This document shows positions 25,772 to 33,860 of a DNA stretch of 40,785 bases, in pieces. The stretch is from Schlesneria paludicola DSM 18645 (GTDB taxonomy: Bacteria; Planctomycetota; Planctomycetia; Planctomycetales; Planctomycetaceae). Numbering within the stretch: position 1 is the stretch's first letter; every line of letters begins with the position of its first letter. The DNA is taken from assembly GCA_945862235.1 (NCBI GenBank), contig CAMAYU010000030.1, positions 1-40,785 on the forward strand, written 5' to 3'. The notes beneath the pieces are model-generated. The model did no database searches. It had not been told where the DNA came from and worked only from the letters and a program-made list of their open reading frames with translations. The translations under genes were made by a program, and so were the position numbers.

Positions 25772-26800
25772 TTGTTTACGGTTCCATGCTGTCAGTGCCG
25801 CACGAACTTGGTCGGGCGTCGCGGAACCGGTTGTTCCGAGCTGTTTGATCGTGATCGAGGCGACAAGGTTCCCGATCAGCGCCGCTTCGGCCGGTGTCGC
25901 GCCGCTGGTCAAAGACAGGACCGCCCCCGCCGAAACGCTGTCGCCCGCGCCGGTCGGGTCGATGGGACCCGTTGCCTTTAGTGTCGGCACCAACGTTACC
26001 GCCGGGTCGCTCACCAAGATGCCGCGTTCGCCGCACGTTACGAAGACCGGCGCTCCCATCTCACTGCGCAGCTCGGGGACGAGGCGCTGCAACTCGTCGT
26101 GCGAGACCTCTTCACCGACGGCCGGGTTCAAACGGTGAACGGCTTCAAACTGATTGGCCTTGATCGTGACGTTGCGAAACAGGCGGATGTGTCGGCGACT
26201 GTCGGCCCAGAACAGCACGTCGGGAAACCGCTGAGCCAACTCGCTCAGCCGGTCCCTCAACAACGATGTGACCACCCCGCAGTCGGGCATCTCGACCTGA
26301 TCCATCACGAGCAGCGCATCGACGCGCGGCAGGACTCGTTCGAGTTCAGTGGCGACGCGATCCACGATGTCGCGTGGAGTCGGTGTGCGGTTCTTCGTGT
26401 CGTAGCGAGAATGTTCTCCCGCCAAGCCGACGACGCTCGCATCGCACGGCTTGAGATACGTCGGCGTGAGCAACTCCGGACATCGCAGCAGCCCGCCCGT
26501 CGAACAGCCGATCCGGTTCAAGCCCTGACAGAGATCGAACGCCTCGCCGTCATCGCCCACCGCACCGATGGCATGCAGTTCACCGGCCCCCAGCGCCGCG
26601 AGGTTGTTCACCACCGTCCCCGCCGCTCCGGGCGCACGCCTGACTCGCACGACCTGATACGCAACCAAACCGGTCTCGACACTTGGCTCATCCAGCCCTC
26701 GATCGACCTCCAGATACTTGTCGAGAAAAAAATCTCCCAGCACCGCGACACGACGACGCGGAAACTGTTCGAGCAATTCGTTGAGGCGGCTGAGTTCCAT
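25754..26800 (-). CDS. PfkB-family kinase, RfaE/HldE kinase-like
   Basis: A 348-residue ribokinase-fold sugar kinase. Seen: RRVAVLGDFFLDKYLEVDRG at the N-terminus, APGAAGTVVNNLAALGAG (the substrate glycine block), HAIGAVGDDGEAFDL, and the ATP/anion-hole signature DPTGAGDSVSAGAVLSL, whose GAGD Asp is the catalytic base. The N-terminal pattern is closest to the kinase domain of the heptose-7-phosphate kinase/adenylyltransferase HldE, but there is no adenylyltransferase domain. The true substrate may be another phosphorylated sugar. ATG 26800 has GGAAG upstream. The upstream gene of unknown function on the same strand may be functionally linked. The last residues come from a dispersed repeat. 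Confidence 0.88.
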   Translation of the reverse strand: MELSRLNELLEQFPRRRVAVLGDFFLDKYLEVDRGLDEPSVETGLVAYQVVRVRRAPGAAGTVVNNLAALGAGELHAIGAVGDDGEAFDLCQGLNRIGCSTGGLLRCPELLTPTYLKPCDASVVGLAGEHSRYDTKNRTPTPRDIVDRVATELERVLPRVDALLVMDQVEMPDCGVVTSLLRDRLSELAQRFPDVLFWADSRRHIRLFRNVTIKANQFEAVHRLNPAVGEEVSHDELQRLVPELRSEMGAPVFVTCGERGILVSDPAVTLVPTLKATGPIDPTGAGDSVSAGAVLSLTSGATPAEAALIGNLVASITIKQLGTTGSATPDQVRAALTAWNRKQHQPEA

Positions 26801-26987
26801 CGAGTCTTCCAAACTTCAAGTCCGTACGTTGAGTAGTACCTTCCCGGAACCTCGAATCACAATTCATGTGGTTTCGGGAGACGATACAAGCAGTTTCACC
26901 TCCCACGAACGAATGACCAAGTCGCGAGCGATTGTAGCCGGACGAGTCCCTCTGATCGCCTCCCGCCAAAACGAACGGCGCATCGCC

Positions 26988-27043
26988 TCATTCCGCCTTC
27001 TGACCGCCGCTTCCCGACTCCTGTCCCCTGACTTCCGTCTCCC
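26988..27043 (-). repeat. Degenerate heptanucleotide repeat in the gene end
   Basis: On the minus strand seven consecutive 7-base units, approximately GGGAGAC, GGAAGTC, AGGGGAC, AGGAGTC, GGGAAGC, GGCGGTC, AGAAGGC, each end in C and are otherwise purine-rich. The frame of the upstream gene passes through them and ends in an eighth partial unit. Confidence 0.75.
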
Positions 27044-28001
27044 GCTTGCCGATCGCGTCGTAGAGCGCTGGCATCGCTGCCTTGTGGTCGCCTTGGACGT
27101 AGAAGCTTTGGCCGCCGTCGGCGACGGTGCGGACGAGGATTGTTTTGAAGGGGCGGAAGTAATAGCGCGGGTCGTGCTTGGGAGCTTCCGTTGAAAGGTC
27201 ATCGCCGAGATGGGGCAGGTCGAAGACGGCTGTCGTGAAGTGGCGGATGAAGCGGCCTTCTTGGTGAGCGACATTGCGGGCCATCGACAACGCTTTGAGA
27301 TAGACCTCCGGTCCCATGACGGCCGAGCCGATGTTTAGCATCACGCCCCCTTCGAGCTTCGTGACGGTCTCAGTGAAAATGAGAAAGTCGGTGTACGAAG
27401 CGGCTCCGGTTGCGGCACCATCGCAGTTGGGATGCTCGTGAATGATGTCTTGTCCGATGGCGACATGAATCGTGACGGGGACTCCCAACCGATAGCCCGC
27501 AGCTAGGACGCTCGTGTCGGCGTAAGGAAACTTCTCTTCCACAATCATCCGCCCGAGTGCCTCGCCGAACCCGATGCCGTCGCGCTGAGCGATCACCGCC
27601 GCGTCGTTCAGTCGCCCGGTCTCTTTCCACAAGCCGAATTGCCCCTCGCTGACATACTTCGCGACGCTCTCGCACGTCTGGCCGATCATCGCCAACTCAA
27701 AATCGTGAATCGCACCCGCTCCGTTCAGAGCAAGATGCGTGAGCAGACCACGCTCCATCAAGTCGATGAGGAGCGCCGAGTTGCCCGCTCGCAGAACGTG
27801 CCCGCCACAGATGAACATCACCGCGCGACCGGTCTCCTTCGCCGCAACGATTCGCTCAGCGAGGACCGGCAAGGCGGGATGCTCGAACGGAATGCGCGGG
27901 CCACTCAGTGCGATCCGAATCTTGTCTCGCTGCAAGTCGTGAATGCGGTCCGCCAGAGGAAGGACGATCAGCTTGCTGCGGTCGAATTGTTTGAATGGCA
28001 T
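26988..28001 (-). CDS. Conserved protein of unknown function beside a sugar kinase
   Basis: A 337-residue soluble protein without signal peptide. Strong globular blocks include AVMFICGGHVLRAGNSALLIDLMERGLLTHLALNGAGAIHDFELAMIG in pieces, IHVAIGQDIIHEHPNCDGAATG, and GGVMLNIGSAVMGPEVYLKAL, suggesting a Rossmann-like fold with conserved His, Asp and Gly. It is reminiscent of DHS-like (deoxyhypusine-synthase-type) NAD-binding folds, but I cannot confirm that. I recall homologues next to RfaE-type kinases in other bacteria, as here. Residues 318-337 (KRETEVRGQESGSGGQKAE) are translated heptad repeat and probably not part of the fold. The ATG at 28001 opens MPFKQFDRSK. Function unknown. Confidence 0.8.
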   Translation of the reverse strand: MPFKQFDRSKLIVLPLADRIHDLQRDKIRIALSGPRIPFEHPALPVLAERIVAAKETGRAVMFICGGHVLRAGNSALLIDLMERGLLTHLALNGAGAIHDFELAMIGQTCESVAKYVSEGQFGLWKETGRLNDAAVIAQRDGIGFGEALGRMIVEEKFPYADTSVLAAGYRLGVPVTIHVAIGQDIIHEHPNCDGAATGAASYTDFLIFTETVTKLEGGVMLNIGSAVMGPEVYLKALSMARNVAHQEGRFIRHFTTAVFDLPHLGDDLSTEAPKHDPRYYFRPFKTILVRTVADGGQSFYVQGDHKAAMPALYDAIGKRETEVRGQESGSGGQKAE

Positions 28002-28079
28002 CGGGGACTTTCTCTCTTCGGGCGTCAGCCCTCGTCTGTTCTTCGGCGTCAGCCGCTCTTACTCATTGGCCACTCATTC

Positions 28080-28167
28080 CGAGCGGGGGACGTGAGTCCC
28101 CCGGTTCTTCGAGTGTGTGTCGCGTTGTCGAATCAGCCGCAGCCAGGGGACTCACGTCCCCCGCTCG
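28080..28167. repeat. Palindromic element, family D
   Basis: Arms of 22 bases at 28080-28101 and 28146-28167 are perfect complements (CGAGCGGGGGACGTGAG...). It is followed inside by CCGGTTCTTC as in the element at 10725. A more degenerate relative (GGCGTCAGCC repeated) lies just before it at 28019-28056. Its right arm overlaps the end of moaC. Confidence 0.92.
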
Positions 28168-28655
28168 GATGAACTTCGCGAAACGCTCGCTTGGTAGTGC
28201 CCGCTCTTGCCACCTAATTTTTCGAGCAACCTCGTCGGGCCGAGCGTCATTCCGCGATCGATGGCTTTGCACATGTCATAGATTGTCAGCGCGGCGATCG
28301 AGACGGCGGTGAGGGCTTCCATCTCGATGCCGGTCCGCCCGTGAATTCGGACGGTCGCTTCGATGCGCACGGTGGTCTCATTCACGGCGGACAACGCCAC
28401 GTCCACCGCATCAATGCCGAGCGGGTGACAGAGCGGAATCAAATCGGCCGTCCGTTTGGTCGCCATGATCCCGGCCAACCGCGCCACCTCGAAGACATCT
28501 CCCTTGGCGACGCGCTTGTCGAGAATCAGCCTTAATGTCTCCGGCTGCATCGTGACGAAGCTCTCGGCACGCGCCATCCGCGCGGTGATCTCCTTCGCGC
28601 CGACATCGACCATCCGCGCGGAACCGTGTTCGTCAAAGTGCGTGAGTTCGGGCAT
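28152..28655 (-). CDS. moaC: Cyclic pyranopterin monophosphate synthase MoaC
   Basis: A 167-residue molybdenum-cofactor biosynthesis enzyme; with MoaA it converts GTP to cyclic pyranopterin monophosphate. Seen: [48 protein letters not shown] (the LCHPL motif), [28 protein letters not shown], whose Asp and Lys correspond to catalytic D128/K131 of E. coli MoaC, and the terminal GGKSGHY. Normal proteins end near here; the extra [11 protein letters not shown] is read from the palindrome at 28080-28167, which also provides the stop. ATG 28655 is preceded by AAGGA. No other molybdopterin gene is in the window. Confidence 0.96.
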   Translation of the reverse strand: MPELTHFDEHGSARMVDVGAKEITARMARAESFVTMQPETLRLILDKRVAKGDVFEVARLAGIMATKRTADLIPLCHPLGIDAVDVALSAVNETTVRIEATVRIHGRTGIEMEALTAVSIAALTIYDMCKAIDRGMTLGPTRLLEKLGGKSGHYQASVSRSSSERGT

Positions 28656-28815
28656 CAAGTGTCCTTGCGAAAGCGGACCAGCAGACATTCGTGCTGGAGA
28701 TCATTTCGAATCGAGTTCCACTTCAGCACGTACCGGAATCGTGAACTCGACAGAACGGACCCGAGCATAGTGGCTCGCCACGCCGTGTCGAGACTCCGTG
28801 CGCCGATGTCTTGAG

Positions 28816-28835
28816 ACCGGCTCCACTCCAGCCGG
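28816..28835. terminator. Weak hairpin after the Rossmann-like protein gene
   Basis: ACCGGCT at 28817-28823 can pair with AGCCGGC at 28831-28837 (six pairs plus one G-T) just beyond the minus-strand stop at 28844. There is no T-run. Confidence 0.3.
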
Positions 28836-28843
28836 CTCGGCCG

Positions 28844-29599
28844 CTACGCCGCTCGACGTTGGTGTGAGGCCGTTGGCTGAGCCAACTCACAACAGGCCGA
28901 TCCCGTCAGCAGTCCGCGTTGAACGTGATCCTGCCAAGCGGCGGCGGTCACTGGCTCAACCGGGATTCGCAACGACACGATTGACGAGGAGAGTTGATCG
29001 CGGTTGCAGTCATTGGACGGAACACTTGCTCCAAACATCCAACGCCAGACAGATCGGCTGGGCAGAGCCGGGGGGACTCGCATCGTCTGAAGCTTGCCGG
29101 GAAAACAGGCCAGATGACGAACCCAACACGCCACGTCGTGACCATCAGGGGATGACCGTTCGCTCGCCGCATCGGAATCCGTCACGAGTGACAATGAGTG
29201 TGACGGTCTCGGCTCGCGGAGACTCAGCACGAGCAGTTGCCCCGACGGTCGCAGTTGGGAAAGCAGGCGTGCCGTCCGCGCACGTGAACTGCTGTCGAGC
29301 AGGTTGCTTTGAGGCGAATTGGGATCCACAGCGAAGACCAGCTCAAATCCGGGATCGCTTTGGAGGGGCGTACTCGGTTCACAAACCGTCTCCTCGAATG
29401 AAACGACCTCCAGCCCGAGTGTCATCCACCACGTCGTCAGTTCGCGACCTGCGTCCCCGGCCACGAGAACTCGCCGAATTCCAACCTCACGACGGGTCAC
29501 AAACTCCGCCTTCAGCAATCGCTGGAGTTCCGGAAACGGCCATCGTCGTGAAGACGTACCCAAGACATCGTTGCGGTGAGGTTCATGCAGCCGAATCAC
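28844..29599 (-). CDS. Hypothetical protein, Rossmann-like core
   Basis: A 251-residue soluble protein. It contains IRRVLVAGDAGRELTTWWMTLGLEVVSFEE and ELVFAVDPNSPQSN...LLSQLRPSGQLLVLSLREP, which alternate strands and helices as in SAM-dependent methyltransferase-like or other Rossmann folds. The glycine loop (AGDAG) is suggestive, but the usual methyltransferase acidic residue pattern is only partial. C-terminal part (WVRHLACFPGKLQTMRVPP...) is Cys/Arg-rich and less ordered. I do not recognise a family. The complementary strand has an even longer open frame, but its composition (runs of Arg, Pro, Ser) marks it as a shadow. ATG 29599 opens MIRLHEPHRND; no strong ribosome binding site. Confidence 0.6.
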   Translation of the reverse strand: MIRLHEPHRNDVLGTSSRRWPFPELQRLLKAEFVTRREVGIRRVLVAGDAGRELTTWWMTLGLEVVSFEETVCEPSTPLQSDPGFELVFAVDPNSPQSNLLDSSSRARTARLLSQLRPSGQLLVLSLREPRPSHSLSLVTDSDAASERSSPDGHDVACWVRHLACFPGKLQTMRVPPALPSRSVWRWMFGASVPSNDCNRDQLSSSIVSLRIPVEPVTAAAWQDHVQRGLLTGSACCELAQPTASHQRRAA

Positions 29600-29888
29600 G
29601 ATGTGGCTCCAAGCCGCGGAAGGGAGTTGTGCGAAGCGAAGGTTGCTTCAATTCCGGCTCACCGTACGGAGAGGGGTGCGCGGGCGCGAGGTATAGGTGT
29701 GACGATGAGGGGGGTCAAGATGGCTGGGAGACGGCCTCGGCGTAGGGACAGACCTCATCACCGTTCGGTTGCACCATGTGTGCGGCTTCTGCTCACGGTA
29801 ACAATGCGAAGCGGCACTAAAGTTGAGTCTCAAGTACGAGCCGAAAATGCTCGATGAAGCGACGAGACCGCGAGCGCAGAGTTGTTCA
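29600..29888. other. Gap between divergent genes
   Basis: About 290 bases before the family B palindrome. I see no gene, promoter boxes or RNA fold that I would defend. Confidence 0.35.
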
Positions 29889-29958
29889 ACAAGCCCGACG
29901 CGCAAGCGAGGGCAAACCGTCGTAAAAAGTGAGGCCCTCGCTCGCGCGTCGGGCTTGT
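29889..29958. repeat. Palindromic element, family B
   Basis: Arms of 25 bases at 29889-29913 and 29934-29958 match at 24 positions, with the AGCCCGACGCGCAAGCGAG word also present at 10630. It lies between divergent gene starts, about 50 bases before the next ATG. Confidence 0.92.
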
Positions 29959-30009
29959 GACGACTCGCGCAATGTAAAGCGGTTCAGCTCTCATCGAATC
30001 AGATTCCGC

Positions 30010-30591
30010 ATGGCCAACCCCAATACCTCCGATCCTCATGCCACAACCGAAACGGTGTCGGGGATGGCGGTGTCGTTGGTGTTCTGGAGTTGCCTGTTGC
30101 TGGCCGCCAGTCTGTTCGCGTCCGTCGCACTCGCCACGAAACTTGCTGAATCGTTGCGGTTGCGAGACCTCTACGCCGTCAACCAAATCGAACTGGTTGC
30201 GATGGAGCGCCAGAACGAGCAGCTCGAGCAAGTTGTGCGAGCCATTCAGGATGATCCGGACTTCGCCACGGAACTGACACGGATTGAGTTTGATGCCGTG
30301 CGCCCCGATGAGGAGATCATTCCCGTCACGGCGAGCCTGAAGCTGGAGTCACGCGGAGTGGCAACGCCTCACGTTCAGCCGGTCCAACCTTTCGCGTGGT
30401 ATCGGCCGTGGATCGCGCTGCTGGCCGACAACGGCCTCTTGCGAGCCAAGCTGTTGGGTGCCGCCGCGTTGCTGGTCGTGATCTCGTTCACCTGGCTTCA
30501 GCCCGCCTCGGCCGAACGGTTCGAGCGCCAAGCCAAGCCCGTCGTCACCGCATGGCAAGCCCTGCGGAACAGGTATGTTCGATCGTTGTGA
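30010..30591 (+). CDS. FtsB/DivIC-like membrane protein with extra TM
   Basis: A 193-residue protein. Seen: one transmembrane helix at about residues 18-42 (SLVFWSCLLLAASLFASVALATKLAE), immediately followed by a coiled-coil (ESLRLRDLYAVNQIELVAMERQNEQLEQVVRAIQ) and DDPDFATELTRIEFDAVRPDEEII. The TM, coiled-coil, DP..xE..R.EF..VRP.E pattern is that of FtsB/DivIC septum-formation initiators. A second hydrophobic helix (LLGAAALLVVISFTWLQ, about 150-167) and a basic tail are additional to the family. Planctomycetes generally lack FtsZ, so this relic or re-used divisome-like protein is notable. ATG 30010 was chosen because the upstream frame runs into the family B palindrome. Confidence 0.65.
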   Translation: MANPNTSDPHATTETVSGMAVSLVFWSCLLLAASLFASVALATKLAESLRLRDLYAVNQIELVAMERQNEQLEQVVRAIQDDPDFATELTRIEFDAVRPDEEIIPVTASLKLESRGVATPHVQPVQPFAWYRPWIALLADNGLLRAKLLGAAALLVVISFTWLQPASAERFERQAKPVVTAWQALRNRYVRSL

Positions 30592-30737
30592 CTCACCGCG
30601 ACGATTCCGCACGATCCCTGCGATCACCCGGACCGCGCACGTCGCGGCAGTTTATGGACCGGAGACTTCACGCAATCGAAATGATTGCTCGGATCCGTCG
30701 CGCCTCGACGATGAATCTCCCCAGCATCGCCCGACCA

Positions 30738-30793
30738 CACCAACCCGAAGCGTAAGCGAGGAAGCGCGCTGCGCAAACAACTCGCTTCCTCGC
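30738..30793. repeat. Palindromic element, degenerate family B'
   Basis: A 24-base word at 30738-30761 containing AACCCGAAGCGTAAGC matches the elements at 25748 and 34916. GCGAGGAAGCG at 30756-30766 is complementary to 30783-30793. It lies between two plus-strand genes. Confidence 0.7.
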
Positions 30794-30859
30794 TTCCTCG
30801 CATCAGACGCCCACAACTCGGGTTTCAATCACGCCCCAACTTGCCCCGCGAGGCCCCGT

Positions 30860-31099
30860 ATGTCTGTCACCGTTTCGACCAACATCGACCTGATTCGCGA
30901 GTTGCGTCTGCGTCAATGGGCGCGAGGCCACTATGTCCACCTCGAAAGTCGCTCACGCTCTTGGCATCCCATCGTCCTCGACGAAATGCGTCGTCGAGAC
31001 GAAGAACTTCTGGAAGCGGGCGTTCTTGACCCGGCAGCTCAGTTGGCATTCGTGCCACTCGCTCCCAACACTCTGCACGAGCTGGCCGCCGCGTCGTGA
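30860..31099 (+). CDS. Small planctomycete-type protein, 79 residues
   Basis: MSVTVSTNIDLIRELRLRQWARGHYVHLESRSRSWHPIVLDEM... is a 79-residue protein resembling small planctomycete proteins of the pattern LR.WARENYV....R...WHPIVLDEMRRRD. The blocks RELRLRQWARGHYV and SWHPIVLDEMRRRDEEL are compact and charged, consistent with a folded small protein. No signal peptide or membrane segment. Function unknown. ATG 30860 is the only sensible start; the frame is open to 30575 but covers palindrome sequence. The opposite-strand frame over the same interval (30867-31355) is a shadow. Confidence 0.65.
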   Translation: MSVTVSTNIDLIRELRLRQWARGHYVHLESRSRSWHPIVLDEMRRRDEELLEAGVLDPAAQLAFVPLAPNTLHELAAAS

Positions 31100-31491
31100 A
31101 AACGTGAACCGCCGTTCGTCGATTTGTGAGACCACACAGCTCGCGCACAGACACGAGCGGAATGTGTTCTTGGCGAGCCGTGGCCATCACGGCCACCCGG
31201 CGAGGCGGACGCTGCCAACGTCCCTCTAACACTGCCGACATCTCTCTGACGCGGGCAGCGTCAGCCACGTAGCGAGCGCCAAACGGCTGATGGCTGCGGT
31301 CCAACACGAATAGCGGAGAGCCGAAATAGCGCATGCGCGATAATCCGGATCGCACGTCCTGAGGAACACATCGATGTTCCTATCGCATTGGGCTGGCTGG
31401 GCCAGTGAGAAACTTTTGTCGGTCACGCAAACATTGCCCCTCATAACTTTACCGACGGTGTGTTTCAAAGACTTCGCGCACTCTACCGCGA
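31100..31491. other. Gap between convergent genes with palindromes
   Basis: 392 bases between the small gene and the large minus-strand gene. It contains a small hairpin, GTGGCC 31180-31185 with 31191-31196, and the element at 31204-31266. The 200 bases nearest the minus-strand gene show no further structure that I recognise. Confidence 0.4.
31204..31266. repeat. Palindromic element, GCGGGCAGCGTC type
   Basis: Arms of 13 bases at 31204-31216 and 31254-31266 match at 12 positions. The arm shares GCGGGCAGCGTC with the element at 11510, in opposite orientation. Confidence 0.7.
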
Positions 31492-33570
31492 TCACTTTAT
31501 GGCTGATGAGTTGGTTGCGGGATCGGATTTTCTGGCGAGGGCTTGGCGGAGGGCTTCGCCTTCGACGGGGGTGGTCCACGGGACGTAGGCGGCGACGGTG
31601 TCGAGCGAGTTGTGCAGGCTTTGCATTTGGCGGAGGGCCGTGTTGAGTTCCTTCAGCTTCCGCTCCAGATCGCGTTGTTCGCGGCGGCGGTCGGCTTGAG
31701 CTTGTTGCTGTTCTTTGGTCTCGGTTTTTTGGTCGGCTTCGGCTTGGTGTTTTTGGTCGAGCAGTGTTTTGTGCCGTTCGCGCAGAGTGGCCAATTCGGT
31801 TTGAATCCGCTTCAGTTCGGTACGAGCTTTTTCCAGCTTGGCCATTCGAGCTGCTCGTTCTTCGGTGGTCTCGGGCATCAGGAAAATCTGCGGACAGCTG
31901 TTGATGTTGCCGCGCGAGTTCTGGCCGTTGCGCGAGGAACTTCGCGACGATGAGGAACTCGATCCGAGCGACGTTGTGCGACCCGTTCTCGAACCGGTTG
32001 ATGTCGTGGTGCTGGAACTGACCGGGACCAGTTCTCCCGAGGGCGATCGCATGACGACATGCGGCTGAGGCTGATAGAGCTGCATGATGGAAGCCTTCAG
32101 CTTTTGAGCCAACGGGTTCAGCTTCGAGGACTCGGCACGGGCTTTCAGCGTGTCGGTCACGTACTTGGTGACGGTGGTCAGGTACGACAGGTGGTCTCGT
32201 GCCAGCTCATCACGTGCCAGTTGCATCTCTTCGCGCAGGGTGTCGATGCGCGTCTGCAACTCGTCGCTTTGCTGGCGGTGCTCGGTGGCGAGGGCGTTCT
32301 GGGGGAGCGACGCGAACTGCAAGAGGTCCGACTGGCGCTGACCGACTTGAGCAAAGCCCAGCTCAAATTCGCTGAGCAAGCTGGTTGGCAGGTGGTCTCG
32401 CACGTTGCGGGCGGTTAAGTCTGCGGCCTCGCCCAGCTCCGATGTCCGGCCGGGACCGGTCAGAAAACCGAAGGCTCGACCGAGACACAGGGCGGCGTAC
32501 TCGCGCTGCGGTTCGGTGGGGTACGCGGGCTTGGTGCCGATCGAAGAACCCGTCACCCCCGGCCCCTCTCCCCGCAAAGCCGGGGCGAGGGGTGTGCTTT
32601 TGTTCGAGGCCGGATCCGAGGAATTGCCGATCAGTTTGGCGACGTGTGACAACTGATCGAGTCCTCGCCGCTCTTCACCATTCAGCAGGCGTCCCCAACC
32701 GACGGCGAGAGCTGCGGGAAGGAACGGTGTTCCCTCCAGCCGCGCCGCCGTTTGGAAGAGTTCGAGCGCCTCGGAGCGTTCGCCGTGATGCCAGAGTGCG
32801 AGACCGAAGGCGTAGTCCAACCGAGGATCATCGTGGAACTGTTCTCGCGCGGTCGCGTAGTCCTTCCTCAATTGAATCAACGACAGCGCGGAGGGCTTAG
32901 AACGTGTGATCGCGTTGAGGAGACTGTTGCGATGGCTGTTGTAGAGCATCCGAGGCTTCGACGTTTCCGACGCGGACCACGTCGCGGGATAGGCGAAGTC
33001 CTGCCAGCCGAGGCTCACCAACTGAGCCGCCGCTTGCAGGAGATCGACCGAGACGGCATCGACGGTGCCCGGCTTGTCGGGCATCGCGGGCTTGTCCCGT
33101 AGAATGGTCTTGTCAGCCGGAACCGCTGCGTTCACCGCGAGTGGCAAGTCGGCCGGAGATTTCGCCTGATCCTCGACAGCCGCAGCATTCGCCGCAGGCC
33201 GAACGGCAGTGTTCAGCGCCACACGTTCGTCAAAGGAACGCGAGGTGGAGGGCAGCCCGGTCAGGCCGGATGACGCGGACTGCATCGCAGGCGAGTGGGG
33301 CGATGCCGTTCGAGATTCCTGTCGGTTCGCCGCGACTTCGATGTTCGAGCTGGGCCGCGACACGAAGCGACGAAAAACCGGGAGACGGCGCGCGGCCAAC
33401 ATGGCATCGCGACCAACTGTCTGCCAAAGTCCGGCCGCGATGACCGTAACCGCCAGCGCGATCAGTCCGCGCACGAACCAGCGTTCGCGCGGTGAGAATT
33501 CGTTAAGCGAAGCGGCTGGTGGAGCGACACGCTTTTCAGATGGCGGGGCATCGCGAGGAATCGGTTTCAT
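31492..33570 (-). CDS. Large membrane protein with TPR-like and coiled-coil regions
   Basis: A 692-residue protein: one transmembrane helix near residues 30-55 (RWFVRGLIALAVTVIAAGLWQTV), a linker, and a TPR-like helical-repeat section (residues about 235-320, HDDPRLDYAFGLALWHHGERSEALELFQTAARLEG). Next is a long coiled coil (ELQTRIDTLREEMQLARDEL), a Ser/Thr-rich linker (SSTTTSTGSRTGRTTSLGSS) and a second coiled coil (ELKRIQTELATLRERH, EQQQAQADRRREQRDLERKL). It ends AAYVPWTTPVEGEALRQAL. I do not recognise a named family. It is last in the ExbB-ExbD-TonB-like gene series and may be a periplasmic structural or adaptor partner. STPLAPALRGEGPGV (about residue 330) is a translated repeat element. 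ATG 33570 has GGAG upstream. Confidence 0.8.
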   Translation of the reverse strand: MKPIPRDAPPSEKRVAPPAASLNEFSPRERWFVRGLIALAVTVIAAGLWQTVGRDAMLAARRLPVFRRFVSRPSSNIEVAANRQESRTASPHSPAMQSASSGLTGLPSTSRSFDERVALNTAVRPAANAAAVEDQAKSPADLPLAVNAAVPADKTILRDKPAMPDKPGTVDAVSVDLLQAAAQLVSLGWQDFAYPATWSASETSKPRMLYNSHRNSLLNAITRSKPSALSLIQLRKDYATAREQFHDDPRLDYAFGLALWHHGERSEALELFQTAARLEGTPFLPAALAVGWGRLLNGEERRGLDQLSHVAKLIGNSSDPASNKSTPLAPALRGEGPGVTGSSIGTKPAYPTEPQREYAALCLGRAFGFLTGPGRTSELGEAADLTARNVRDHLPTSLLSEFELGFAQVGQRQSDLLQFASLPQNALATEHRQQSDELQTRIDTLREEMQLARDELARDHLSYLTTVTKYVTDTLKARAESSKLNPLAQKLKASIMQLYQPQPHVVMRSPSGELVPVSSSTTTSTGSRTGRTTSLGSSSSSSRSSSRNGQNSRGNINSCPQIFLMPETTEERAARMAKLEKARTELKRIQTELATLRERHKTLLDQKHQAEADQKTETKEQQQAQADRRREQRDLERKLKELNTALRQMQSLHNSLDTVAAYVPWTTPVEGEALRQALARKSDPATNSSAIK
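32554..32596. repeat. Palindromic element inside a coding sequence
   Basis: CCCCTC 32563-32568 plus CCCCG 32570-32574 pair with CGGGG 32581-32585 plus GAGGGG 32587-32592, with one mismatch and a 6-base loop. It is translated in frame within the large minus-strand protein as STPLAPALRGEGPGV, a peptide I recall recurring in unrelated planctomycete proteins. Confidence 0.7.
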
Positions 33571-33704
33571 GGAAGCACGATCTCCGGCCGAATGGCCACG
33601 GGAACTGAAGCGGAAGCCGTCGCGAACATCATGGTACCTCGCGCGGTGTCTGTCGATCAGCAAGTTGCTGCGGCCCGAGTTGCTTCGTTGGGGCAGCGAA
33701 ATCT

Positions 33705-33805
33705 GTAGGGTGGGACCAGCTCGCTTCGAGCGCCGGCTCACCATCGAGGAGCGTCGAGTAATCATGGTGGACCGGCGCGGCGATGCGCCACTGGCCCCAA
33801 CCTAC
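33705..33805. repeat. Palindromic element, GTAGGGTGGGACCAG type
   Basis: Outer arms of 15 bases at 33705-33719 and 33791-33805 match at 13; inner arms of 14 bases at 33731-33744 and 33764-33777 match at 12. It lies between two same-strand genes of the TonB-like cluster. Confidence 0.75.
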
Positions 33806-33860
33806 CCCCAAACAGGACGTGGGCCTTGGAAAGGCCAGCGAGTCGCGTCCGGCACTGCGA

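Noticed and set aside
28798..29745. Long plus-strand open frame of 315 codons
   Set aside because: Arg/Pro/Ser-rich composition, no ribosome binding site, and it overlaps a better minus-strand gene with Rossmann-like blocks.
30867..31355. Minus-strand open frame of 162 codons
   Set aside because: It is complementary to the small plus-strand gene at 30860-31099, whose WHPIVLDEM block is more convincing, and its N-terminal part translates a palindrome.
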